Shown here in pieces: positions 8,583 to 16,666 of a stretch of DNA of 64,000 nucleotides. Positions within the stretch are counted from its first letter, which is position 1; each line of letters starts with the position of its first letter. This DNA comes from Saccharopolyspora ipomoeae (GTDB lineage Bacteria > Actinomycetota > Actinomycetes > Mycobacteriales > Pseudonocardiaceae), in assembly GCF_029952525.1 (NCBI RefSeq), contig NZ_JASAOF010000027.1, forward strand, positions 1 through 64,000, written 5' to 3'. The position numbers were made by a program, and so were the translations under genes. A model generated the notes under the pieces. It searched no databases, was not told the origin of the DNA, and saw only the letters and a list, made by a program, of their open reading frames with translations.

Positions 8583-9017
8583 TCACCGGAGCAGCAGGTA
8601 GGCGACGAACATCAGGAACCCCACGCCGCCGATGCAGGCGACCAGACCGGGCAGCAGCAGGTGGGAGAAGCTGTTGACCTGCGCTTCTCGGGGCGCGTCC
8701 GGGTGGTAGATCACCTCGACCGTCCTGCCCGTGGTCATTCCCTTGCCCGGGCCGTGCGCCAGCGGCGTGAACTCGACTCGGTTGCCCGCGATGTCGGTGA
8801 AAGCGATGACCGGGGCCCACCTGGGCCCGTACTCCGAATCGTCGAGGCGCACGTTGCGCACGACGGTGCCCTCGGCGATCTGACCGCTCCGCCGCAGCCG
8901 CCACGCGGCGGCGATCTGACCGCTCCCCCAGCCCAGGACGGCGCCACCGCCGACGACCAGGCCTGCTTTGCCGGGAACTCGCTGCATCGCGTTCTTCTCG
9001 CGCTTCTGCCCGGCCAT
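8583..9017 (-). CDS. DUF3592 membrane protein (single repeat)
   Basis: A 144-residue protein. An N-terminal hydrophobic segment (AGLVVGGGAVLGWGSGQI) is followed by one DUF3592 domain (AEGTVVRNVRLDDS, APVIAFTDIAGNRVEFTP, VEVIYHPDAPREAQVN) and a C-terminal membrane segment (LLLPGLVACIGGVGFLMFVA). DUF3592 is a predicted extracytoplasmic or membrane-side beta domain of unknown function, widespread in actinomycetes. ATG 9017 lies one base after the stop of the upstream paralogue, so translation is probably coupled. The longer frame to 9059 would overlap that gene. Confidence 0.75.
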   Translation of the reverse strand: MAGQKREKNAMQRVPGKAGLVVGGGAVLGWGSGQIAAAWRLRRSGQIAEGTVVRNVRLDDSEYGPRWAPVIAFTDIAGNRVEFTPLAHGPGKGMTTGRTVEVIYHPDAPREAQVNSFSHLLLPGLVACIGGVGFLMFVAYLLLR

Positions 9018-9018
9018 G

Positions 9019-9891
9019 TCACATCCCGCCGGGGTTGCTGATCGCGGAGACGACAACACCCACCGCGGTGATGATCATGGCGGTCCCTCCCAGGAGCAGG
9101 GCTGTCGCGGGTACCCACCAAGCACGCGAAGCCACTCGCGCCTCGGTCGGCTGGTCGGGTAGGTACATCACGGTGACCGCTCGGCCCGTGCGGGCCAGCC
9201 GGCGGGTGCTGGCCGGACGGGTGAACTCGACCGGTTGACCGCGATGATCGGTGAAGCCGACGACGTAGTAGGTGCGTTTGTCCGAGGTCACGCCGTCGAT
9301 CACACGTCCCCGCGTTCGCAGACCTCGGCGGCGAACCCGGTTGACCGCACGACATTCCTGGATTCCCGCAGCGAACATGCCGCCACCGCCGACCAGGAGG
9401 ATTGCGGGCATCAGCCATCGGCCGACCGCGGTTCCCACCGAGTAGGTGCCTGGCGTGAACGCGAGGATGAGTGTCAGGACCAGCGCGAGGACCAACCCTC
9501 CGGCCACGACCGCCAACAGCCCCGGAACGAGGAGGTGCGCGGCGGTGTTGACCCGCGCGTCCGGAGACGCTTCGGGCAGGTAGATCACCTCGACGGCGCT
9601 GCCGGTGGCCAGTTCCAGGCCGTTTCCTCGCGCTACCGGCGTGAACTCGACGAGATTGCCCGCGTGGTCGGTGAAGGCGATCACCGGAGACAGGTCCGGC
9701 CCGTACGCCGAGTCGCCGGTGCGGACGTTGTCCACCACAGTGCCTTCCGCGATCAGGCCACGCCGCCGCAAGCGGGCGACGAGGAAGAGCTCCCTGAACC
9801 CGAACACCAGGAGGTAGAACGGAGCCATCACCATGCCGACCTTGCCCGGCAGGCGGTCGATCAAGGCCCTCACGCGTTCGACTTCGGTCAT
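9019..9891 (-). CDS. Membrane protein with two tandem DUF3592 domains
   Basis: A 290-residue protein starting at ATG 9891 (MTEVERVR); the frame stays open to 9951 but without better start support. Membrane segment (about 20-40), DUF3592 copy 1 (AEGTVVDNVRTGDS, VIYLPEASPDARVN), two membrane segments (LLAVVAGGLVLALVLTLILA and the block near GRWLMPAILLVGGGGMFAA), DUF3592 copy 2 (RGRVIDGVTSDKRTYY, VTVMYLPDQPTEARVA) and a last membrane segment. Copy 1 closely resembles the single domain of the downstream gene, so the pair arose by duplication. Function unknown. Confidence 0.75.
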   Translation of the reverse strand: MTEVERVRALIDRLPGKVGMVMAPFYLLVFGFRELFLVARLRRRGLIAEGTVVDNVRTGDSAYGPDLSPVIAFTDHAGNLVEFTPVARGNGLELATGSAVEVIYLPEASPDARVNTAAHLLVPGLLAVVAGGLVLALVLTLILAFTPGTYSVGTAVGRWLMPAILLVGGGGMFAAGIQECRAVNRVRRRGLRTRGRVIDGVTSDKRTYYVVGFTDHRGQPVEFTRPASTRRLARTGRAVTVMYLPDQPTEARVASRAWWVPATALLLGGTAMIITAVGVVVSAISNPGGM

Positions 9892-10793
9892 CCCGCACCG
9901 TTCCCCTCGTCGGGCTGAACCACGTTCGCAGCCAGGGCAAACGCGGCGCATCCACTAACAGGACGTGCGAGACCTGCGCGAGGTTGCTCCCGTTTGCGGC
10001 ACCCCTGAACCCGCTCGGGCTCAGTCCGGGCGAGACCCGGGGTGCGCCGACTTTCGGCAGTGGTCGACGCCACCCGTCGGAGGCGAGAGGTTCTGCGAAA
10101 AGCATCGTGCACCAGCGCGGATGGGCACGGAAACTCCCCTCTTCATCGTCGAAGCGGAAGGCACATTGCCGAGCAACACGAGCCCGAAATTTTCGGAACT
10201 ATCTATAAACTTTCAGGATAGTAACCCACGGAAGTGCGCCGGAGTCAACAGGAACAGCTGGTGAAGCGGAAACTTCAGCCGTTTCGCGGCAGAAAGTTTC
10301 GAAATTTCAGGTCAACCACCGGAACCAGCAACGATCGGAGCAGCGAGAACGCGCCCATGCGGCGGATCCGCGTCACGAGCCGTTGACAACGGGACGCGGG
10401 GCCGTAACATGCGAAACCAACACGGCCCGAACACTGTCCGACCACGCGAACGCCCCGTTCAGGGCGTCGCTGTGCGCGGTCTCCCCTTGTCAGCAGGCAT
10501 TTCCTTGCTTCACCGGGATGGTGTTCTCATGTTCTGGCCCAGTCGTGCCCACACCCGCCGGAGTGTTCTGACCGCGAGTGCCGCCGCGGCGATGAAGACC
10601 GATGGGCAGTTCTTCACTGGCTGCCGATTCGGCGACCGCGCCACGAGATGACTCGGGCCGTCACGAACGCTGACTCCGCGTTCCGCAGCAACGGCTTTCA
10701 CGCAGTGCGGTGACACCCGCAAGCGATTCCGCATGTTCCGCGCGCCGTGAGCGCCGCAGAGATTTCCCCTGAAAAACAAGAGAAGGAGTTCTC
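9892..10793. other. Long intergenic region upstream of the xylanase operon
   Basis: About 900 bp between divergent genes. Short frames here (for example 10383-10571) lack family signals, ribosome sites and a coherent composition. The region holds the operator-like repeats at 10184-10308, an AT-rich patch at 10195-10220 and, at its right end, the strong ribosome site AGAAGGAG (10781-10788) of the xylanase gene. Confidence 0.5.
10184..10308. promoter_or_regulatory. Cluster of GAAA-N-TTTC operator-like repeats
   Basis: CCGAAATTTTCGG (10184-10196) is a perfect palindrome around one base. GAAAGTTTC (10292-10300) overlaps GAAATTTC (10301-10308). Weaker copies are AAACTTTC (10208-10215) and GGAAACTTCAG (10268-10278). 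Similar CGAAA-N-TTTCG repeats are known upstream of Streptomyces xylanase genes, where a LacI-type repressor is thought to act. They lie about 490-610 bp before the xylanase start, which is far, so a long leader or a further unseen promoter is possible. Confidence 0.5.
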
Positions 10794-11825
10794 GTGAAGC
10801 ACAGTTCGAGCGTTCGACGACCCCGAAGTCGGACGGCGTTGGCGCTGTTGGCATCCGGTGTTCTCGCCACCAGCGGCGTCGGGCTCTTCACCGGTACGGC
10901 CCACGCCGCCGAGACGCTGGGCGATTCGGCCGCCCAGAGCGGGCGGTACTTCGGAACCGCGATCGAACCCGGTTATTTCGGCGAGCAGCCGTACGTCGAC
11001 ACGCTGAACCAGGAGTTCAACAGCGTCGTCGCCGAGAACAACATGAAGTGGGAGACCACCGAACCGGCACAGGGCCAGTTCGACTTCAGCGGCGGTGACC
11101 AGGTCGTCGGTCACGCCGAGAGCCAGGGAATGCAGGTGCGCGGTCACACGCTGGTGTGGCACTCGCAGCTCGCGCCGTGGGTTCAACAGCTCACCGGGGA
11201 CGCGCTGAACCAGGCGATGATCGATCACATCAACGGGGTCGCCGGCCACTACCAGGGCCAGATCGCGTCCTGGGACGTGGTGAACGAGGCGTTCGACGAG
11301 GACGGCACTCGCCGCGACGACTCCCACTTCCAGCAGCAGCTCGGCGACGGCTACATCGAGGAGGCGTTCCGCACCGCCGACGCCGCCGACCCGAACGCCC
11401 AGCTCTGCTACAACGACTACAACACCGACGGCATCAACGCGAAGAGCAACGGCGTCTACGACATGGTCGCCGATTTCAAGGCTCGCGGGGTGCCGATCGA
11501 CTGCGTCGGCTTCCAAACCCACCTCAGCACCGACACCGATCTGAGCACCTACCAGCAGAACCTCCAGCGCTTCGCCGACCTCGGGGTCGACGTGCACGTC
11601 ACGGAGCTGGACGTCGGTGGCTCGGGCACCGCGCAGGCCGACGCGTACCGCACGGTCACCGAAGCCTGCTTGGCGGTGGAACGCTGCAAGGGAATCACGG
11701 TTTGGGGCATCACCGACGCGTACTCCTGGCGCGCCGAGGAAACCCCGCTGCTGTTCGACGGGAACTACCAGAAGAAGGAAGCCTACGGCGCCGTGCTCGA
11801 AGCCCTGAACAGCGCGGGCGCGTAG
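10794..11825 (+). CDS. Secreted endo-1,4-beta-xylanase, family GH10
   Basis: A 343-residue preprotein that cuts internal beta-1,4 bonds of xylan outside the cell. Residues 1-39 are a signal peptide (Arg-rich start, hydrophobic core LALLASGVLATSGVGLF, cleavage after AHA). The GH10 barrel follows: FNSVVAENNMKWETTEP, VRGHTLVWHSQ, SWDVVNEAFDED (acid/base Glu near residue 164), VGFQTHLS and VHVTELDV (nucleophile Glu near residue 271). It ends at the catalytic domain; no carbohydrate-binding module is attached, unlike many Streptomyces XlnA enzymes. GTG 10794 sits 5 bases after AGAAGGAG. The GH62 gene follows 89 bp downstream on the same strand, so the two are probably expressed together on xylan. 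Confidence 0.95.
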   Translation: MKHSSSVRRPRSRTALALLASGVLATSGVGLFTGTAHAAETLGDSAAQSGRYFGTAIEPGYFGEQPYVDTLNQEFNSVVAENNMKWETTEPAQGQFDFSGGDQVVGHAESQGMQVRGHTLVWHSQLAPWVQQLTGDALNQAMIDHINGVAGHYQGQIASWDVVNEAFDEDGTRRDDSHFQQQLGDGYIEEAFRTADAADPNAQLCYNDYNTDGINAKSNGVYDMVADFKARGVPIDCVGFQTHLSTDTDLSTYQQNLQRFADLGVDVHVTELDVGGSGTAQADAYRTVTEACLAVERCKGITVWGITDAYSWRAEETPLLFDGNYQKKEAYGAVLEALNSAGA

Positions 11826-11857
11826 CCCGACAGCCCCTGCGCATCACCCGTTTTCCC

Positions 11858-11893
11858 GGCTGGAGGGCCAACTCCCAGGTTGGCCCTCCAGCC
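11858..11893 (+). terminator. Intercistronic hairpin between xylanase and GH62 genes
   Basis: Perfect 15-bp stem (GGCTGGAGGGCCAAC with its complement) and a 6-base loop. It lacks a T-run and is followed directly by the GH62 ribosome site GAGGGAG. It could be a terminator for part of the transcripts or a 3' stabiliser that raises xylanase over GH62. Confidence 0.75.
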
Positions 11894-11914
11894 GAATCAC
11901 GAGGGAGTCTTGCC

Positions 11915-12982
11915 ATGCATGTTCATGCACGTCGTCAGCGCTCTCGTCCCGTCGTCGTGATGACCGTCGCCGCGCTGGGCTCGGTGCTGCTCGCCGGTCC
12001 GGCATCAGCGGCGCCCGAGACATCGCAGTTGCCGAGCAGTTTCGAGTGGTCCTCCACCGGGCCCGTGATCTCGCCGGCGGAGGACCTCAACTCCGCCTCC
12101 GCCAAGGACCCGTCCGTTGTCCAGGATCAGGACGGCACCTGGCACGTGTTCTTCACCAGGGTCGACAACGGCGACTGGGGCCTGGCCCACACGAGCTTCC
12201 GCGACTGGTCCCAGGCCTCGACCGCGCCGCAGGTCGATCTGGAAACCGCGTCGGCGATCGGCCCCGGCTACCGCGCGGCGCCCCACGCCTTCTACTTCGC
12301 GCCCACCGACGAGTGGTACCTCGTCTACCAGACCGGTTTGCCGTCGTACTCGACCACCAAGAACCCCGACGATCCGACCAGCTGGTCCGCGCCCAGGAAC
12401 TTCATGGACTCCGTCCCCCAGGTCGTCCAGGACAACATCGGCGACGGTTTCTGGCTGGACTTCTTCGTCACCTGCGACGACACCAACTGCTACCTGTTCT
12501 CAGCCGACGACAACGGCCACGTCTACCGCTCCGAAACGACCTTGCAGAACTTCCCGAACGGTTTCGGCAACACCCAGATCGTCTTGGAGGACACGGCCAA
12601 CAACCTCTTCGAGGGCGGCGCCGTCTACCGCGTCCGCGACACCAACACCTACCTGCTGATGTGGGAGGCCATCGGCTCCGACAACCGCCGCTGGTACCGG
12701 TCGTTCACCGCCGAGGGCCTCGACGGCGAGTGGAAACCGCTGGCCGACACCGAGGAGAACCCGTTCGCCCGCAGCAACAACGTCACCTTCGACGACGGCA
12801 ACGCCTGGACGGCCGACATCAGCCACGGCGAACTGATCCGCAGCACCAACGACCAGACCATGACCATCGACCCCTGCAACCTCGAACTCGTCTACCAGGG
12901 CCAAGACCCGTCCTCCAGCGGCGCCTACGAAGACCTTCCCTACAAGATCAGCAAGGCCACCCAAACCAACTCCGACTGCTGA
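11915..12982 (+). CDS. Secreted alpha-L-arabinofuranosidase, family GH62
   Basis: A 355-residue preprotein that removes arabinose side chains from arabinoxylan. Residues 1-33 are a signal peptide (RRQRSRP, core VVVMTVAALGSVLLAG, cleavage after ASA). The mature part is a five-bladed beta-propeller of GH62: FEWSSTGPVISP, AKDPSVVQDQDGTWHVFF (catalytic Asp in KDPS), HAFYFAPTDEWYLVYQTG, DGFWLDFFVTCDDTNCYLF and NLFEGGAVYRV (acid Glu in FEGG). The C-terminus ends with the usual SKATQTNSDC-like tail. No binding module is present. ATG 11915 is 7 bases after GAGGGAG; the frame is open far upstream, but that part overlaps the xylanase gene and is not used. It partners the upstream GH10 enzyme in xylan breakdown. 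Confidence 0.93.
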   Translation: MHVHARRQRSRPVVVMTVAALGSVLLAGPASAAPETSQLPSSFEWSSTGPVISPAEDLNSASAKDPSVVQDQDGTWHVFFTRVDNGDWGLAHTSFRDWSQASTAPQVDLETASAIGPGYRAAPHAFYFAPTDEWYLVYQTGLPSYSTTKNPDDPTSWSAPRNFMDSVPQVVQDNIGDGFWLDFFVTCDDTNCYLFSADDNGHVYRSETTLQNFPNGFGNTQIVLEDTANNLFEGGAVYRVRDTNTYLLMWEAIGSDNRRWYRSFTAEGLDGEWKPLADTEENPFARSNNVTFDDGNAWTADISHGELIRSTNDQTMTIDPCNLELVYQGQDPSSSGAYEDLPYKISKATQTNSDC

Positions 12983-12995
12983 CCCCACACCCCGC

Positions 12996-13028
12996 GGGAC
13001 GTCCCGGCCGACGACGCCGGGCCGTCCC
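12996..13028 (+). terminator. Hairpin terminator after GH62
   Basis: A 13-bp GC-rich stem with one mismatch and a 7-base loop begins 13 bp after the GH62 stop, close to the end of the convergent DUF397 gene. Confidence 0.65.
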
Positions 13029-13042
13029 GTGCCGGTTTGTCT

Positions 13043-13432
13043 CTACGCGGACATCAGTTGCGACATGACGTCTCGGTCGAACTCGCCTCGGGCGACGCCG
13101 TCGAGGAAGGCAGCGACCTCGGCTTCGGTGAATTCGAGCTCCGGACCTGGGGTCGGCGTAATGGTGCTGCGGAGGGTGTAGGTCCCGTCGGAGCGGGCCG
13201 TCATCGCCAGGCACAAGCCACCGACGTTCCCGGAGCGCACGCCGACGAGGAAGGCGTCGAACTGCTCCTCGGTGAAGCGAATCCGCAGGTCGTCGGTGGC
13301 ACCGAAGGACTTCTTGTCGTCGCGTAACTCGACCCAGCCATCCCGGCGAGCGACGCGGACGCACTCCTTGTCCGCATGACTGGCTGTGGCCTTGTGGAAG
13401 TCATCCTGAGCAAAAGTGGGCAGCGTCGTCAT
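13043..13432 (-). CDS. Protein with two DUF397 domains
   Basis: A 129-residue protein made of two DUF397 units. The first runs from FHKATASHADKECVRVA through ELRDDKKSF to FTEEQFDAFLVGV. The second, more worn, runs from LCLAMTARSDGTYTLRS to FTEAEVAAFLDGVARGEFD. DUF397 proteins are small partners of Scr1-type XRE regulators in actinomycetes and are discussed as toxin-antitoxin-like or developmental pairs (the BldB/WhiJ neighbourhood in Streptomyces). The gene starts 22 bp after the Scr1-type gene stop, on the same strand, so they form one unit. The usual DUF397 is a single domain of 60-80 residues. Confidence 0.85.
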   Translation of the reverse strand: MTTLPTFAQDDFHKATASHADKECVRVARRDGWVELRDDKKSFGATDDLRIRFTEEQFDAFLVGVRSGNVGGLCLAMTARSDGTYTLRSTITPTPGPELEFTEAEVAAFLDGVARGEFDRDVMSQLMSA

Positions 13433-13454
13433 CGTCCTCGGTTCCCTCGTGCGC

Positions 13455-14255
13455 TCACTTCCTGAAGTCTTGCGATACCGACTTCAGGAACCTTCGAGTT
13501 TCTTCAAACCGTAGCGCGGCGTTCGAGACACGGGCCCAAGCTGCTTCGTGCGCAGCGAGCGCCTTCTTGTCGTCGAGGTACCTGATCTCGCCTTCACCCT
13601 CGACGTAGACCAGCTCCAACGGACCTGCCGCGCCCGGCGAGGGGACGTGGATCAGCGTGTACGGGCTCTCGATGGGCACACGACGACCGACCGGCTGGTC
13701 AAAGGGCATGACTTGCAGCATGACGTTCGGCCGCTTCGAGAGCTTGATCAGGAAATCGATCTGCTCCCGCATGACCTCGGCATCCCCGCAGGTGCGTCGC
13801 ACGCACGACTCCGAGATGACGTACTGAACGACCGGCGGCTCGGAGTCGCCGAGGATTTCCTGCCTCGCCAATCGCGCCTCGACCCGTTCGTCCAGCGACA
13901 AATCACCGGCTCCGGACCTCTCCACGTGCTGGGCTCGGACATACGCTTCGCACTGCAGCAGGCCCGGGATCACCTCGACGTGCGCTGCGCGGATCTGGTC
14001 GGCGTGCTTTTCCAGGTCCACCAGCAGCCGCAGGTCCTCGGAGTAGGCGCGGTTGTGGCCTGTGGTCCAGAAGCCTCGTTTGTGGTTGTCGCGGCGGAGT
14101 TCGCGGAGGGATTCCTTGTAGCCCTCGTCGTCGAAGCCGAGCTTGTCGGCGAGCAGCACCAGGTCACCGGGCGAGCTGCTGCCGCCGCCGTTGACGAGCA
14201 GGGCGATGCGCGACTGGCTCGTCTCGATGAGATCAACATTCCTCGGAGGGCCCAT
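13455..14255 (-). CDS. Scr1/DUF5753-type regulator with a shortened helix-turn-helix
   Basis: A 266-residue protein from ATG 14255. Residues 85-255 are a clear DUF5753 ligand-binding-like domain: LEKHADQIRAAHVEVIPGLL, CEAYVRAQ, VMLQVMPFD and LELVYVEGEGE. In normal members an XRE helix-turn-helix of about 60 residues precedes it. Here only the second half is present (LIETSQSRIALLVNGG, SSPGDLVLLADKLG), joined to an unrelated start (MGPPRNVD). The first two helices are missing and no other frame upstream supplies them, so DNA binding is doubtful. Its start codon overlaps the start of the divergent gene at 14254. The gene could be 5'-truncated by rearrangement, or the true start may be wrong. Confidence 0.75.
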   Translation of the reverse strand: MGPPRNVDLIETSQSRIALLVNGGGSSSPGDLVLLADKLGFDDEGYKESLRELRRDNHKRGFWTTGHNRAYSEDLRLLVDLEKHADQIRAAHVEVIPGLLQCEAYVRAQHVERSGAGDLSLDERVEARLARQEILGDSEPPVVQYVISESCVRRTCGDAEVMREQIDFLIKLSKRPNVMLQVMPFDQPVGRRVPIESPYTLIHVPSPGAAGPLELVYVEGEGEIRYLDDKKALAAHEAAWARVSNAALRFEETRRFLKSVSQDFRK

Positions 14256-14601
14256 GACCAGCGCGATCGACGGTTCACCGGACGAATCCGGACTCAGCCC
14301 CATATGCAGCCGCGCCCGGTTCACCGAACTGATCGAGGGCCTGGTCGCGGACTTCGCACCGAAGGTGTTCGCGATCGTGCAGGAGTACGGCGACCGTGTC
14401 GACGCCGAGATCATCGCCTGGGGAATCGCCTTCGACGACCGAGCCGAAGTCGTGGACGTCGACGGCGGTCTCCGAATGAGCCTGGAGACACCGGAACGAG
14501 CATTGGTCGCGTTCCGCTCCGGTGACGCCTTCACCGAGCACCTGGTCTGGGTCGATCCCCGAGCAGCGACCCGAACCGACCAGCACCAGGACGAACAGTG
14601 A
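14254..14601 (+). CDS. Conserved-looking small protein, function unknown
   Basis: A 115-residue protein without signal or membrane segments. Its body reads as a compact domain (RFTELIEGLVADFAPKVFAI, then DAEIIAWGIAFDD, GGLRMSLETPERALVAF and EHLVWVDP). The start is ATG 14254 with CGGAGGG 3 bases upstream, which favours this start over the upstream in-frame codons at 14143. It lies head-to-head with the shortened Scr1-type regulator. I do not recognise a family with certainty; the ordered composition and good ribosome site support a real gene. Confidence 0.6.
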   Translation: MTSAIDGSPDESGLSPICSRARFTELIEGLVADFAPKVFAIVQEYGDRVDAEIIAWGIAFDDRAEVVDVDGGLRMSLETPERALVAFRSGDAFTEHLVWVDPRAATRTDQHQDEQ

Positions 14602-14711
14602 CCGTCCTCGACCCGTGCGCCTCCGGGGCCCGTTCGGGTTGTTCTGGGTGCCGGCAACGATGAAGATCACAGCCGACGAGTGAACCCGGCAGCTCAGGTG
14701 GTGGGGAGAAC

Positions 14712-16169
14712 ATGAGTGAGGTCGTCTCAACGGAATCCGGCGCGGTTCGCGGGGTGTCGGCAGCGGGGGTGACGGCGTTCCGCGGGGTCCCTTACGCGGG
14801 CCCGTTGCTCGGGCCGCGGCGGTTCCAGGCCCCGACCCCGGCACCCAGGTGGGACGGGGTCCGGGAAGCCCGGGAGTTCGGTGCGTGGGTTCCGCAACCC
14901 GCGCATCCGGCGATTCCGATGCCCGTTGCTGATCCAGACTGCCTCACGGTCAACGTCTGGACCCCGCAGACCGGAGGCGGAGATCTGCCCGTGATGGTGT
15001 GGTTGCATGGGGGTGGTTTCTACGCCGGGTCAGCGGCCTCGCCCGCGTTCGACGGAACCTCGTTCGCCCAGGCCGGCGTGGTGTTCGTGTCGGTCAACTA
15101 CCGGGTCGGTTACGAGGGCTTCGGGTGGGTTGCCGACGCCCCGTGCAATCGCGGCGTGCTCGATCAGCTCGCCGCGCTGCGGTGGGTGCGCGACAACATC
15201 TTCCGTTTCGGTGGCGATCCGGACCGCGTGACGGTGTTCGGCCATTCTGCGGGCGCGACCTCGCTCATCGCGCTGGTGGCGGGCCGGGGAACCGAAGGGC
15301 TGTTCCAACGCGCGATCGCGCAGAGCCCCGGCGGCCTGTTCGTCCCGCACGACGAGGGACGCACGGTCTCGGCGATGATCACCGATGAGCTCGGCGTGCC
15401 GCAGACGGCCGAGGCGTTGGCGTCGTTGCCCGCGGAGGCCATCCACGCCGCTCAGTGGACGCCGGTGACGAGGATGCAGGAGGACCCCAGCGCGTGGAGC
15501 CACCCGCACAGTCCCTACGCGGTGATTCTCGACGGCGCGTTGCTCGACGAACGGCCCTGGGAAGCGATGCGCAGCACCGGTTCCGGGCGGGCGATCGATC
15601 TGATCTGCGGGGCCACTCGGGACGAGGCGAACATCTGGACCGCCGCGCTCGACCGGTCTGAGGCGAACCCGGTCCAGGACGCCCACAACTACGGTCTCGA
15701 TGCCGCCGCGGTGCAGGACTATCGCGATGATCGACCCGATATCAGCGACGGTGACGTGTCGTCAGCACTGGCGACCGACGGCATGTTCCGGTTGCCGTCA
15801 CGCTGGAGCGCCCGCGCCCACGCCGAGAGCGGCGGGCGCACGTTCCTCTACGAATTCGCCTGGTCCGCAAGCCCTCTGGGCGCCTACCACGGGTTGGAGG
15901 TCCCGTTCGTGTTCGGCATCCCCACGCCCGGAGGCCCCCTGCTCGACGAGCCGTTCCCAGCCGGTCCCGACGAGTTCGAGGTGCTGTCGACGGCGATGCG
16001 CCGCGCCTGGATCTCGTTCGCCGTCACCGGCGACCCCGGCTGGCCGCGATACCAGGCCGACGACTGGTCCGCCCGAATCTGGGACACTCCCCCATCCCTC
16101 GCCAGCGACCCGACCACGACCTCGGCCGAGATCTGGGATCGCAGGCACCGCGGAGGCCACCCCGCCTGA
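14712..16169 (+). CDS. Type B carboxylesterase/lipase family protein
   Basis: A 485-residue alpha/beta hydrolase of the carboxylesterase type B family. Motifs: FRGVPYAGPLLGPRRF at the start, VMVWLHGGGFYAGS (oxyanion hole), FGHSAGATS (nucleophile Ser near residue 178), GATRDEANIW, and YHGLEVPFVFG with the catalytic His. No signal peptide is seen, so it acts in the cytoplasm on esters of unknown kind. ATG 14712 follows GGTGGGGAG. It stands alone between the Scr1 unit and the broken GntR gene and ends before a strong hairpin. Confidence 0.88.
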   Translation: MSEVVSTESGAVRGVSAAGVTAFRGVPYAGPLLGPRRFQAPTPAPRWDGVREAREFGAWVPQPAHPAIPMPVADPDCLTVNVWTPQTGGGDLPVMVWLHGGGFYAGSAASPAFDGTSFAQAGVVFVSVNYRVGYEGFGWVADAPCNRGVLDQLAALRWVRDNIFRFGGDPDRVTVFGHSAGATSLIALVAGRGTEGLFQRAIAQSPGGLFVPHDEGRTVSAMITDELGVPQTAEALASLPAEAIHAAQWTPVTRMQEDPSAWSHPHSPYAVILDGALLDERPWEAMRSTGSGRAIDLICGATRDEANIWTAALDRSEANPVQDAHNYGLDAAAVQDYRDDRPDISDGDVSSALATDGMFRLPSRWSARAHAESGGRTFLYEFAWSASPLGAYHGLEVPFVFGIPTPGGPLLDEPFPAGPDEFEVLSTAMRRAWISFAVTGDPGWPRYQADDWSARIWDTPPSLASDPTTTSAEIWDRRHRGGHPA

Positions 16170-16226
16170 GCGATGCCAGGGAGCGCAGCACCTCGGCACG
16201 AAATCGATGCCGAGCGCAGCGCGGCA

Positions 16227-16268
16227 CGTGCAGTGGGCGTGGAATTCCTCGGCCGCGCCCACTGCACG
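16227..16268 (+). terminator. Hairpin downstream of the carboxylesterase gene
   Basis: Perfect 13-bp stem (CGTGCAGTGGGCG and complement) with a 16-base loop, 57 bp after the esterase stop. No T-run follows; a GC-rich actinobacterial terminator. Confidence 0.6.
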
Positions 16269-16666
16269 GCTCGACTCAGCTGAATCGGGTGCGCGGCCAC
16301 CACCAGGTGGTTGCGAGGAAGGAAGGCTGCGGTCCGTCCCAACAGGATTCCCGCCTCGATGAACTGGAAGAGCCGGAACCGGTCCGATGACTGGTAGTAC
16401 AAGATCGAGCAGTCCGGGCCACCCGATCCCCACGTAACGCCAGTCACCGGGAGCCTGACCGCCCGCGTGGAACGCGATCGGTGCCGCGTAGAGGTCGTCG
16501 CGCCTGATCGGCACGACCGCGTTGAGCTCGATCGGCGAGCCCCTCGTCGCAGTGCTCTTGGTCGAAGTAGGCGACTCGACTCAGAGCCTCAGGGTTCACC
16601 CGGCTCGCCGAACAGCGGCAGCGTGCCTGTCGTAGCGTTCCCGCCGCCAGTGCAGGCCCCCAGACT
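16269..16666. other. Degraded DNA downstream of the broken GntR gene
   Basis: About 400 bp with no intact gene. On the minus strand, fragments in different frames are protein-like (for example RRDDLYAAPIAFHAGG followed by GIGWPGLLDLVLPVIG, which is hydrophobic). This suggests the remnant of a small membrane protein gene that followed the GntR gene in one operon. I cannot name the family. Confidence 0.35.

Noticed and set aside
10383-10571. Small plus-strand frame of 62 codons upstream of the xylanase
   Set aside because: No ribosome site, no family signal, and composition typical of chance frames in high-GC DNA.
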